Below are positions 44,242-52,681 of a stretch of DNA of 64,000 nucleotides, in pieces. The notes below the pieces were generated by a model. That model had not been told where the DNA came from. It did no database searches and saw only the letters and a program-made list of their open reading frames with translations. Source of the DNA: Mesorhizobium sp. L-8-3 (GTDB lineage Bacteria; Pseudomonadota; Alphaproteobacteria; Rhizobiales; Rhizobiaceae); NCBI RefSeq assembly GCF_016756615.1, contig NZ_AP023262.1:2915501-2979500 (forward strand), written 5' to 3'. How positions within the stretch are numbered: position 1 is the first letter of the stretch; each line of letters starts with the position of its first letter. Made by a program: the position numbers and the translations under genes.

Positions 44242-45306
44242 ATGAAAGACAGGAACACGCTGAGCAAACGGGACTTCCTCAGGAGGTCCGTGCTGACGAC
44301 GGCAGGCGCCGTCGGCGCCACGACGCTGGCTGCCCCCTATGTCAGGGCGCAAAGCCCGATCAAATGGCGGCTTCAGACCTATGCCGGCGCGGCGCTGGCG
44401 GAGCACGTCGTCAAGAACTCGATCGACGCCTTCAACAAGGCGGCCAACGGCGAGATGACGATCGAGCTCTACACGTCCGATCAACTGGTGCCCCAGGGCG
44501 AACTTTTCCGCGCAGTGCAGTCCGGAACGATCGATGCGGCGCAGAGCGACGACGATTCCGCCGCCGCACCGGTCGATGTCGCTGTGTTCGGCGCCTATTT
44601 CCCCTTCGCCAGCCGCTACAGCCTCGATGTTCCGGCGCTCTGGCACTGGCATGGGCTGAAGGAGATCTGGGAGGAGGCCTATGCTGAGGTTCCGGGCGTC
44701 ACATGGCTGTCCACCGGCTCCTGGGATCCGTGCAACTTCGCGACCACGAAGCCGATCCGCTCGCTGGAGGACCTCAAGGGGTTGCGCGTCTACACCTTCC
44801 CGACGGGCGGGCGCTTCATGTCCCGCTTCGGCGTCGTTCCGGTGACGCTGCCCTATGAAGACGTGCAGCCGGCGATGCAAACCGGCGAACTCGATGGCGT
44901 CTGCTGGTCCGGCATCACCGAGGTTCACACGGTCGGCTGGTCGGAGGCGACGAAATACTACCTCACCAACCCGATCTCGGGAGCTTGGGCGGGATCCTAT
45001 TTCGTCAATACCGAAAAGTGGAACGCGCTGCCCCCGCACCTGCAGCAACTCTACCTCATGTGCATCGACAACTCGCACTATTACAGGCTGCACTGGTACT
45101 GGGCCGGCGAGGCGAACTATCGCATAAACGGCAAGCTCGAACTGACCACCATCCCGGATGCGGAGTGGAAGCAGGTGGAGGACGAGGCGCTGAAGTTCTG
45201 GGATGAGATTGCAGCACAGAGCCCCCGCAGCGCGAAAGTGGTCCAGATCCTGAAAGACTACCGCGAAGCGATGACGAAGGCCGGTCCGCCGTACCGCTAT
45301 AGCTGA
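44242..45306 (+). CDS. TRAP transporter substrate-binding protein
   Basis: A 354-residue DctP-type periplasmic protein. The N-terminus (SKRDFLRRSVLTTAGAVGA ... YVRA) resembles a Tat signal with an atypical Lys-Arg pair then Arg-Arg, so export is probably by Tat or possibly Sec. The mature part has FNKAANGEMTIELYTSDQLV, LEDLKGLRVYTFPTGGRF and the ligand-pocket DGVCWSGITE region. The substrate is unknown but should feed the adjacent ligase and dehydrogenases. Confidence 0.91.
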   Translation: MKDRNTLSKRDFLRRSVLTTAGAVGATTLAAPYVRAQSPIKWRLQTYAGAALAEHVVKNSIDAFNKAANGEMTIELYTSDQLVPQGELFRAVQSGTIDAAQSDDDSAAAPVDVAVFGAYFPFASRYSLDVPALWHWHGLKEIWEEAYAEVPGVTWLSTGSWDPCNFATTKPIRSLEDLKGLRVYTFPTGGRFMSRFGVVPVTLPYEDVQPAMQTGELDGVCWSGITEVHTVGWSEATKYYLTNPISGAWAGSYFVNTEKWNALPPHLQQLYLMCIDNSHYYRLHWYWAGEANYRINGKLELTTIPDAEWKQVEDEALKFWDEIAAQSPRSAKVVQILKDYREAMTKAGPPYRYS

Positions 45307-45341
45307 TCGGGATTGAACGAACCATCCGACAGACAAGCAGA

Positions 45342-45363
45342 TCCGGCCGCGTCCGCGGCCGGA
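45342..45363. terminator. GC-rich hairpin after the TRAP binding protein
   Basis: TCCGGCCGCG-TC-CGCGGCCGGA is a perfect inverted repeat in the 108-bp gap before the glutamine-synthetase-family gene. It may partly end the TRAP transcript; genes continue on the same strand, so it may only attenuate. Confidence 0.45.
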
Positions 45364-45415
45364 CTTCCCTATGACGAGCAATCGCTCGACCTGAAAAGGC
45401 CAGCATGGCCGGAGT

Positions 45416-46795
45416 ATGAATAGAATGGCCGGAAATTCCTCGTTCGATCAGTTGAAGACAGCGGTCGCCGCAGGCGAAATCGACACGGTTCTCGCCTGTG
45501 CCGTCGACATGCAGGGCCGCCTCATCGGCAAGCGTTTCCTGGCAAAGTTCTTCGTCGAATCCGCCTATGACGAGACGCATGGCTGCAACTACCTCCTGGC
45601 CAACGACATCGATATGGAGCCGGTGCCGGGCTACAAGGCGGCAAGCTGGTCGAAAGGCTATGGCGACTTCGTGATGAAGCCCGACCTGGCCACGCTGCGC
45701 CATATCCCCTGGCTGGAAAAGACCGCGCTGGTGCTGTGCGACGTCAAGGACCATCACAATCACGGCGACCTGGCGCACTCGCCGCGCGCGATGTTGCGCA
45801 AGCAGGTGGCCAGGCTGCAGGAGCGCGGCTATCTCGCTTATTTCGCTTCCGAGCTCGAATTCTATCTCTTCAGCGAGAGCTACGATACGGCACGCGCCAA
45901 GCACTGGCAGAACCTCGACACCGCCTCGCCCTATATCGGCGACTATCTGATCGGCATCACCACCAAGGAGGAGGACGTGATGCGCCGGCTGCGCAACGAG
46001 ATGGAGGTGGCCGGTATCCCGATCGAGAACTCCAAGGGCGAATGGGGGCCTGGCCAGGAAGAGATCAATGTGCGCTATGCCGAGGCGCTGGAGATGGCGG
46101 ACCGGCATGTCATCCTGAAGAACGGCGCCAAGGAGATCGCCTCCCAGATGGGCAAGTCGATCAGCTTCATGGCGAAATACAATTACGGGCTGGCCGGCAA
46201 TTCGAGCCACATCCACAATTCGCTGTGGAGCGCCGACGGCAAGACCCCGCTCTTCTTCGACAGGCAAGGCGACTGGACGCTGAGCGAACTCGGCCGGCAA
46301 TGGGCGGCGGGCCAGCTCAAATACGCCAAGGAGTTCACCTGGTTCCTGGCGCCCTACATCAATTCCTACAAGCGCTTCCAGGCCGGCACCTTCGCGCCGA
46401 CCAAGATCATGTGGAGCGAGGACAATCGCACGGCCGGCTTCCGCCTGTGCGGGGAGGGGACAAAGGGCATCCGCATGGAGTGCCGCATCGGCGGCGCCGA
46501 TCTCAATCCCTATCTCGCCTTCTCCGCGCTGATCGCGGCAGGACTTGCCGGCATCGACGAGAAGCTGGAGCTGCAGCCCCCCTTCGTCGGCGACGCCTAT
46601 CAGGCGAGCCAATTGCCGGAGATCCCCAAGACGCTCCGCGACGCCACCGAGACCATGGCCAGGTCGGAGATGCTGAAGCAGGCCTTCGGCGAGGAGGTGA
46701 TCGAGCATTATGTGCATACGGCGCGATGGGAACAGTTCGAATATGATCGCCGCATCACCGATTGGGAGCTGCACCGGGGCTTCGAACGGTATTAG
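45416..46795 (+). CDS. Glutamine synthetase family protein (PuuA/GlnA-like gamma-glutamylamine ligase)
   Basis: A 459-residue enzyme of the glutamine synthetase superfamily. It has the metal- and ATP-site blocks FASELEFYLF, EWGPGQEEINVRY, GNSSHIHNSLWS and the C-terminal RIGGADLNPYLAFSALIAAG. It lacks features of housekeeping GlnA and its context is catabolic, so it more likely joins glutamate to an amine or amino alcohol, as in putrescine, isopropylamine or ethanolamine use. The start at 45416 is uncertain; ATG 45425 is a better-spaced alternative to GGAG. Confidence 0.85.
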   Translation: MNRMAGNSSFDQLKTAVAAGEIDTVLACAVDMQGRLIGKRFLAKFFVESAYDETHGCNYLLANDIDMEPVPGYKAASWSKGYGDFVMKPDLATLRHIPWLEKTALVLCDVKDHHNHGDLAHSPRAMLRKQVARLQERGYLAYFASELEFYLFSESYDTARAKHWQNLDTASPYIGDYLIGITTKEEDVMRRLRNEMEVAGIPIENSKGEWGPGQEEINVRYAEALEMADRHVILKNGAKEIASQMGKSISFMAKYNYGLAGNSSHIHNSLWSADGKTPLFFDRQGDWTLSELGRQWAAGQLKYAKEFTWFLAPYINSYKRFQAGTFAPTKIMWSEDNRTAGFRLCGEGTKGIRMECRIGGADLNPYLAFSALIAAGLAGIDEKLELQPPFVGDAYQASQLPEIPKTLRDATETMARSEMLKQAFGEEVIEHYVHTARWEQFEYDRRITDWELHRGFERY

Positions 46796-46911
46796 AACCG
46801 TCGGACTCTTAAGCCGGCATCGATTTCCAACGCGGTCGATGCGGGGCGGGCGGCCACCGCGATCCGCTTCCTCCGTGAGGCGCGCGGCAACAACAGGAAA
46901 GGACCAGGAAA

Positions 46912-48297
46912 ATGACCGAGACGGTCAAGCTGAAATCCCCGATCGACGGTTCGATCTATGCCGAGAGGCCCGTCGCCACCGACCAGGCCGTGAACCAGGC
47001 CGTGGAGCGCGCTCGCACGGCACAGGCGGCCTGGGCGCAGACCTCCATCGCCGAGCGCGGCAAGCTCATGCTCGCCTTCCTCGAGGCGCTGGTCGCCATG
47101 AGCGACGAGATCGTGCCGGAACTTGCCTGGCAGATGGGCCGCCCGACCCGGTATGGCGGGGAGTTCGGCGGCGTCAAGGAACGCGTCAACTATATGGTCG
47201 AGATCGCCGAGCGGGCGCTCGCGCCCGTCGTGGCCAACGACAAGCCCGGCTTCCGTCGTTACGTGAAGAAGGATCCGCTCGGCGTCGTCATGGTGATCGC
47301 GCCGTGGAACTACCCCTATCTCACCGCGGTCAACACCATCGTGCCGGCGCTGATGGCAGGCAGCACGGTGATCCTGAAGCATGCCGCGCAGACGCTGCTG
47401 GTCGGCGAGCGCTTCCAGCAGGCCTTCGACAAGGCCGGCCTGCCGAAGCACGTTTTCCAGAACATCGTGATGAACCACGGCCAGACCGAGAAAGTGCTCG
47501 CCTCCGGCCGGATCGACCATGTCAACTTCACAGGTTCGGTTGCCGGCGGACGGGCGATCGAGAAGGCGGCGGCCGGCACCTTCATGACGCTCGGTCTCGA
47601 ACTCGGCGGCAAGGACCCGGCCTATGTTCTGCCCGATGCCAAGCTCGACCATGCCGTGGCCAATCTGGTCGACGGCGCCTTCTACAATTCGGGGCAGTGC
47701 TGCTGCGGCATCGAGCGCGTCTATGTGCATGAGAAGGTCTATGACGAATTCGTCGAGGGCTTCGTCGCCGAAACGAAGAACTATGTCGTGGGCAATCCGC
47801 TCGACCAGGCGACCACGATCGGGCCGATGGCGCAGGCACGTTTCGCCGACTTCATTCGCGAGCAGAAGGCAGAGGGCCTGCGCAAGGGTGCCAAAGCCCA
47901 TATCGGGATGAAGGTCGAGAACGACCGCGAGGGCTCGCCCTATCTGGCGCCCGAGGTGCTGACCAATGTCGACCACCAGATGAGCGTGATGCGCGAGGAG
48001 AGCTTCGGACCCATCGTTGGCATCATGAAGGTGCGAAACGACGAGGAGGCGATCGCCCTGATGAACGACAGCCCCTATGGCCTGACCGCCTCGATCTGGA
48101 CGCGCGACACCGATCATGCCGCGGCGATCGGCGACCGCGTCGAGACCGGCACGGTGTTCATGAACCGCTGCGACTATCTCGATCCGGCATTGGTCTGGAC
48201 AGGCGTGAAGGACACCGGCAAGGGCGCAGCGCTGTCGGCGATCGGCTACGACAACCTGACCCGGCCGAAATCCTACCATCTGCGTGAAGCGATCTGA
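46912..48297 (+). CDS. Aldehyde dehydrogenase family protein
   Basis: A 461-residue NAD(P)-dependent aldehyde dehydrogenase. The nucleotide-binding VNFTGSVAGGRAIEKAA, the ELGGKDPAYV block with the catalytic Glu and the active-site NSGQCCCGIERVYV (Cys263-265, one of which is the nucleophile) are all present. It lies 116 bp after the GS-family gene and 27 bp before an iron alcohol dehydrogenase, suggesting a consecutive alcohol-to-aldehyde-to-acid oxidation. The substrate might be a gamma-glutamylated aldehyde; this is inferred. Confidence 0.93.
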   Translation: MTETVKLKSPIDGSIYAERPVATDQAVNQAVERARTAQAAWAQTSIAERGKLMLAFLEALVAMSDEIVPELAWQMGRPTRYGGEFGGVKERVNYMVEIAERALAPVVANDKPGFRRYVKKDPLGVVMVIAPWNYPYLTAVNTIVPALMAGSTVILKHAAQTLLVGERFQQAFDKAGLPKHVFQNIVMNHGQTEKVLASGRIDHVNFTGSVAGGRAIEKAAAGTFMTLGLELGGKDPAYVLPDAKLDHAVANLVDGAFYNSGQCCCGIERVYVHEKVYDEFVEGFVAETKNYVVGNPLDQATTIGPMAQARFADFIREQKAEGLRKGAKAHIGMKVENDREGSPYLAPEVLTNVDHQMSVMREESFGPIVGIMKVRNDEEAIALMNDSPYGLTASIWTRDTDHAAAIGDRVETGTVFMNRCDYLDPALVWTGVKDTGKGAALSAIGYDNLTRPKSYHLREAI

Positions 48298-48324
48298 TCC
48301 TTATTTCCCGAAAGACTCCCATCG

Positions 48325-49497
48325 ATGTCCAAGCTTGTCTCCAAGTGGAACTACCCGACCACCGTCCGCTTCGGCCAGGGGCGTATCTCCGAATTGCCGG
48401 ACGCGCTTGCCGCCACCGGCATCAAGCGCCCGCTCTTCGTCACGGATCCGGGCCTCGCCAAGCTGCCGGTGGTTGCCAGGACCCTGAAGCTGCTCGCCGA
48501 CGCCAAGGTGCCGCACGGCGTTTTCTCCGAGGTCAAGCCCAACCCGGTGGAATCGAACCTCGCCGCCGGCATCGAGGTCTACAAGAAAGGCAAGCATGAC
48601 GGCGTGATCGCCTTCGGCGGTGGTTCGGCGCTCGATCTCGGCAAGCTGATCGCGTTCCAGGCCGGCCAGACCCGGCCAGTCTGGGATTTCGAGGACATCG
48701 GCGACTGGTGGACCCGCGCCGATGCCGACGCGATCGCTCCCATCATCGCGGTGCCGACGACCGCCGGCACCGGCTCGGAGGTAGGGCGCGCCGGCGTGGT
48801 GACGCATGAGGCGACCCACACCAAGAAGGTGATCTTCCATCCGAAGATGCTTCCTTCGATCGTGATCGCCGATCCCGAACTGACGTCGGGCATGCCGCCC
48901 TTCATCACGGCGGGCACGGGTATGGACGCTCTCGCCCATTGTCTGGAGGCCTATTGCGCGCCGGGCTACCATCCGATGGCCGACGGCATCGCGGTCGAAG
49001 GCATCCGGCTGGTGTTCGAGAACCTGCCGAAGGCCTATGCCGACGGCAAGGATCTGACGGCGCGCGCCCATATGATGTCGGCTGCCGCCATGGGCGCGGC
49101 CGCATTCCAGAAAGGCCTCGGCGCGATCCATTCGCTGTCGCATCCGGTCGGCGCGCTGTACGACACCCATCACGGCATGACCAATGCCGTCTTCATGCCT
49201 TATGTGCTGGCCTTCAACCGCGACGCGGTGGAGGACCGGATCGCCAGGCTTGCCGCCTATGTCGGCATCAAGGGCGGCTTCGACGGCTTCGCCAAGGCGG
49301 TGCTGAAGCTGCGTAAGGAGTTGAAGGTGCCGCACGCGCTTCCGGGCCTGATCAAGGGGCTCGACATGGACAAGAAACGCAAGAACCTGATCGCCGACAT
49401 GGCTGTGGTCGACCCCACCGCCGGCGGCAATCCGGTCAAGCTGACCAAGAAGGCGGCGCTCGCGCTGCTCGACAAGGCGATCGAAGGCACGGTCTGA
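48325..49497 (+). CDS. Iron-containing alcohol dehydrogenase
   Basis: A 390-residue group III metal-dependent alcohol dehydrogenase. It has GGGSALDLGKLIAF (nucleotide site), VPTTAGTGSEVGRAGVVT, and metal ligands in GMDALAHCLEAY, GAIHSLSHPVGALYDTHHG. Its position after the aldehyde dehydrogenase implies it makes that enzyme's substrate. It is the last enzyme gene of the locus. Confidence 0.93.
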   Translation: MSKLVSKWNYPTTVRFGQGRISELPDALAATGIKRPLFVTDPGLAKLPVVARTLKLLADAKVPHGVFSEVKPNPVESNLAAGIEVYKKGKHDGVIAFGGGSALDLGKLIAFQAGQTRPVWDFEDIGDWWTRADADAIAPIIAVPTTAGTGSEVGRAGVVTHEATHTKKVIFHPKMLPSIVIADPELTSGMPPFITAGTGMDALAHCLEAYCAPGYHPMADGIAVEGIRLVFENLPKAYADGKDLTARAHMMSAAAMGAAAFQKGLGAIHSLSHPVGALYDTHHGMTNAVFMPYVLAFNRDAVEDRIARLAAYVGIKGGFDGFAKAVLKLRKELKVPHALPGLIKGLDMDKKRKNLIADMAVVDPTAGGNPVKLTKKAALALLDKAIEGTV

Positions 49498-49814
49498 TCC
49501 TTCCCGAAGGAGGCGGGGAGAAGGGTTTGCCGCAAACGCATCGGCGCGAAAACCGGAGACGATTTCGCGAGGCACGATGCGTAGGCCAAGCGCTTGAAGC
49601 GTCCTTTGGGCGTCCATGGGACGCGCGGCGGGCGAAGCTTCGTACGGCATCGATATTTAGCCGGAAAAATAGTTCGGGCGATTGCGGCATGCTGGCAAAA
49701 GTAGTTAACTTTTCACGTCTCGGGGCTGCTCGCGCCTGCGTTTCACGCAACTGTCATCTGACAGGGATACCGCAGCGCTGGCGCCGAGTGACGCCAGTTC
49801 AACGGAGAGACACC
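49498..49814. other. 317-bp intergenic region before the ABC importer
   Basis: It is lower in GC near its 3' half than the surrounding genes. It contains the 17-bp palindrome listed next and the presumed promoter of the ABC operon. I see no gene or terminator with a T-run. Confidence 0.5.
49697..49713. promoter_or_regulatory. Candidate operator upstream of the ABC importer
   Basis: AAAAGT-AGTTA-ACTTTT is a perfect 6-bp inverted repeat about 100 bases upstream of the binding-protein gene, in an unusually AT-rich patch. It could be a regulator site for the importer. No cognate regulator is adjacent except the RpiR gene about 8.5 kb upstream. Confidence 0.4.
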
Positions 49815-50921
49815 ATGTTCAAGTTTGCAGGGAAAGTGCTTTCCCTCACCGCAGCGTCGCTGATGGCGGCGACGGCGATCTCGTCGGCCCAATCCATGGA
49901 CGAGCTGGTCGCGGCCGCGAAGGCCGAAGGACAGCTCACCACCATCGCGCTGCCGCATGACTGGTGCGGTTACGGCGCGGTCATCGAAGGCTTCAAGAAG
50001 AAGTACCCGGAAATCACGATCAACGAGCTCAATCCCGACGCGGGCTCCAGCGACGAGATCGAGGCGATCAAGGCCAACAAGGACAACAAGGGCCCGCAGG
50101 CGCCCGACGTGATCGACGTGGGCCTTTCCTATGGTCCGCAGGCCAAGGCCGACGGCCTGATCCAGCCCTACAAGGTCTCGACCTGGGATTCGATCCCGGA
50201 CAGCGCCAAGGATGCGGAGGGCTACTGGTACGGCGACTATTACGGCGTGCTCGCCTTCGAGGTGAACAAGGACCTTGTCCCCAACGCGCCGCAGGACTGG
50301 GCCGATCTGCTCAAGGACGAATACAAGAACGCCGTCGCGCTGGCGGGTGATCCGCGGGCCTCGAACCAGGCCATCCAGGGTGTCTACGCGGCCGGCCTGT
50401 CGAAGGGCGCCGCGGCCGGCAAGGCCGCCGGCGAAGCCGGGCTCGAATTCTTCAAGGAGCTGAACGCGAACGGCAATTTCGTGCCCGTCATCGGCAAGGC
50501 AGCGACGCTCGCCCAAGGCCAGACGCCGGTCCTCGTCCGCTGGGACTACAACGCGCTCGCCGACCGCGACACGCTGAACGGCAATCCGCCCGTCGAGGTG
50601 GTCGTGCCCAAGTCGGGCGTCGTCGCCGGCGTCTATGTCCAGGCCATCAGCGCCTATGCGCCGCATCCGAACGCCGCCAAGCTGTGGATGGAATATCTCT
50701 ACTCCGACGAAGGCCAGCTCGGCTGGCTGAAAGGCTATTGCCACCCGATCCGCTTCAACGATCTGGCCCAGAAGGGGCTGATCCCGCAGGAACTGTTGGA
50801 CAAGCTGCCGCCGGCCGCTGCCTATGAGGCAGCCGCCTTCCCGACGCTCGACGAGCAGGGAGCCGCCAAGGAGGCCATCACCAAGGGCTGGGATTCCGTC
50901 GTCGGCGCCAACGTGCAATAG
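49815..50921 (+). CDS. ABC transporter substrate-binding protein (PotD/FbpA type)
   Basis: A 368-residue periplasmic protein with a signal peptide (MFKFAGKVLSLTAASLMAAT ... SSA, cleavage near 25). MDELVAAAKAEGQLTTIALP is typical of the iron(III)/aminoethylphosphonate branch, and PDVIDVGLSYGPQAKADGLI and GDYYGVLAFEVNKDLVPN support the family. GGAGAGAC precedes the ATG. Ligand could be a polyamine, phosphonate or metal chelate and cannot be settled from sequence. It heads a four-gene importer operon. Confidence 0.9.
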   Translation: MFKFAGKVLSLTAASLMAATAISSAQSMDELVAAAKAEGQLTTIALPHDWCGYGAVIEGFKKKYPEITINELNPDAGSSDEIEAIKANKDNKGPQAPDVIDVGLSYGPQAKADGLIQPYKVSTWDSIPDSAKDAEGYWYGDYYGVLAFEVNKDLVPNAPQDWADLLKDEYKNAVALAGDPRASNQAIQGVYAAGLSKGAAAGKAAGEAGLEFFKELNANGNFVPVIGKAATLAQGQTPVLVRWDYNALADRDTLNGNPPVEVVVPKSGVVAGVYVQAISAYAPHPNAAKLWMEYLYSDEGQLGWLKGYCHPIRFNDLAQKGLIPQELLDKLPPAAAYEAAAFPTLDEQGAAKEAITKGWDSVVGANVQ

Positions 50922-50973
50922 CTTCATCCTTCCGGGCGGCCGAGCGGCCGCCCGGATCATACCGGATCCACCC

Positions 50974-51879
50974 ATGGCAGATGCCGCAGTCTCCAAGCCC
51001 GCAGATCTTTCGATGCCGCCCGCGACGGAACGCGGGCTGCGCCTTCCGACGCAATGGCTCGGCGTCGCGCCGTTCTTCCTCTTCGCACTGTTCTTCCTGA
51101 TCCTGCCGACCGCGTATCTGGTCGTCGGCGCATTCCAGAACAATCAGGGCGAGTTCACCTTCGACAACATCGCCGCCCTGTCGCAGCCCTCCATCGTCGC
51201 GGCCTACTGGATCTCGATCCGGATCAGTCTGGCCTCGGCGCTGATCGGGGCATTGGTCGGCCTCGCCATCGCGATCGCCATCGTGCGCGGCGGCCTGCCG
51301 GGCTGGGTGCGCTCGGCCACGCTCACCTTCTCCGGCGTCGCCTCCAATTTCGCCGGCGTGCCGCTCGCCTTCGCCTTCCTCGCGACGCTCGGCCGGCTTG
51401 GCCTCGTGACCGTGCTGCTCGGCAGCCTCGGTTTCAATATCTACGCGCATGGCTTCAACATTCTGTCTTTCTGGGGCCTCACGCTCACCTATCTCTTTTT
51501 TCAGATCCCGCTGATGGTGGTGATCATCACGCCGGCCATCGACGGATTGAAGCGCGAGTGGGGAGAGGCGGCGGCCACGCTCGGCGCCACGCAGCTTCAG
51601 TACTGGCGCATGGTGGTCATCCCGGTGATCTGGCCGAGCTTCCTCGGCACGGTGATCCTGCTTTTCGCCAATTCCTTCGGTGCGATAGCAACGGCCTATG
51701 CGCTCACCGGCTCCTCGCTCAACATCGTGCCGATCCTGCTCTACGCGCAGATCCGCGGCGACGTGCTGCACAATCCGCATCTTGGCTATGCGCTGGCCTT
51801 CGGCATGATCGTCATCACCGGCCTGGCCAATGTGTTCTACATCTGGTTCCGGACCCGCAGCGAGAGGTGGCTGAGATGA
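50974..51879 (+). CDS. ABC transporter permease (PotB-like)
   Basis: A 301-residue inner-membrane permease with six or seven helices and the EAA loop in EWGEAAATLGATQLQYWRMV, which docks the ATPase. The first 35 residues are a hydrophilic cytoplasmic extension. It follows the binding protein by 52 bp and overlaps the second permease by 4 bases. Confidence 0.91.
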   Translation: MADAAVSKPADLSMPPATERGLRLPTQWLGVAPFFLFALFFLILPTAYLVVGAFQNNQGEFTFDNIAALSQPSIVAAYWISIRISLASALIGALVGLAIAIAIVRGGLPGWVRSATLTFSGVASNFAGVPLAFAFLATLGRLGLVTVLLGSLGFNIYAHGFNILSFWGLTLTYLFFQIPLMVVIITPAIDGLKREWGEAAATLGATQLQYWRMVVIPVIWPSFLGTVILLFANSFGAIATAYALTGSSLNIVPILLYAQIRGDVLHNPHLGYALAFGMIVITGLANVFYIWFRTRSERWLR

Positions 51880-52667
51880 AGGGCACCCGCTTCTGGGCCT
51901 GGCTCACCTTTGCCGTCGGCGCGATCTATTTCTTCGTGCCGCTGATCGCGACGCTGGAATTCTCGCTGCGCATGCGGCGCGGCGAATATTCCTTCGATGC
52001 CTACAGGGTCGTGCTCGGCGACGTCCGGTTCCAGGAGACCTTCCTCTACTCCGTCACGGTCGCCGTGTTCACGATCCTGCTCGGCATCCTCGTCGTGGTG
52101 CCGACCGCCTACTGGATCCGGCTCAGGATGCCGTGGCTCAGGCCTATCGTCGAGTTCATCACGCTGCTGCCGCTCATCATCCCGGCGATCGTCATCGTCT
52201 TCGGCTACATCCGCATGTATGGCTCGTCGTCGCCGCTGCCGTTCCTGGCCACGGCGCGCGGTACCGACGTGCTGCTCATCATCGGCTATGCGACGCTCGC
52301 TCTGCCCTACATGTACCGGGCCGTGGACACAGGTCTCAGGACCATCGACGTGCGCACCCTGACCGAGGCCGCGCAGATCCTCGGCGCGGGCTGGACCACG
52401 ATCGTCGTCCGCATCATCCTGCCAAATGTGCTGATCGCGGTCCTGTCGGGTGCGTTCCTGACCTTCGCCATCGTGATCGGCGAGTTCACCATGGCTAGCC
52501 TGCTCAACCGGCCGGCCTTCGGCCCCTATCTGCAGAATATCGGCGCCAATCGTGCCTATGAACCGGCGGCACTCGCCATCATCGCCTTCGCCATCACCTG
52601 GGGCTGCATGTCGGTGATCCAGATCCTGTCGCGCTTCGCGCCGAAATCGGCCAGCCGGCCGAATTGA
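51876..52667 (+). CDS. ABC transporter permease (PotC-like)
   Basis: A 263-residue permease, partner of the preceding subunit. It has the EAA motif in LTEAAQILGAGWTTIVVRII followed by LPNVLIAVLSG. It overlaps the first permease by 4 bases and precedes the ATPase by 14 bases. Confidence 0.91.
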   Translation: MKGTRFWAWLTFAVGAIYFFVPLIATLEFSLRMRRGEYSFDAYRVVLGDVRFQETFLYSVTVAVFTILLGILVVVPTAYWIRLRMPWLRPIVEFITLLPLIIPAIVIVFGYIRMYGSSSPLPFLATARGTDVLLIIGYATLALPYMYRAVDTGLRTIDVRTLTEAAQILGAGWTTIVVRIILPNVLIAVLSGAFLTFAIVIGEFTMASLLNRPAFGPYLQNIGANRAYEPAALAIIAFAITWGCMSVIQILSRFAPKSASRPN

Positions 52668-52681
52668 GAAAGTAGAAAGCC

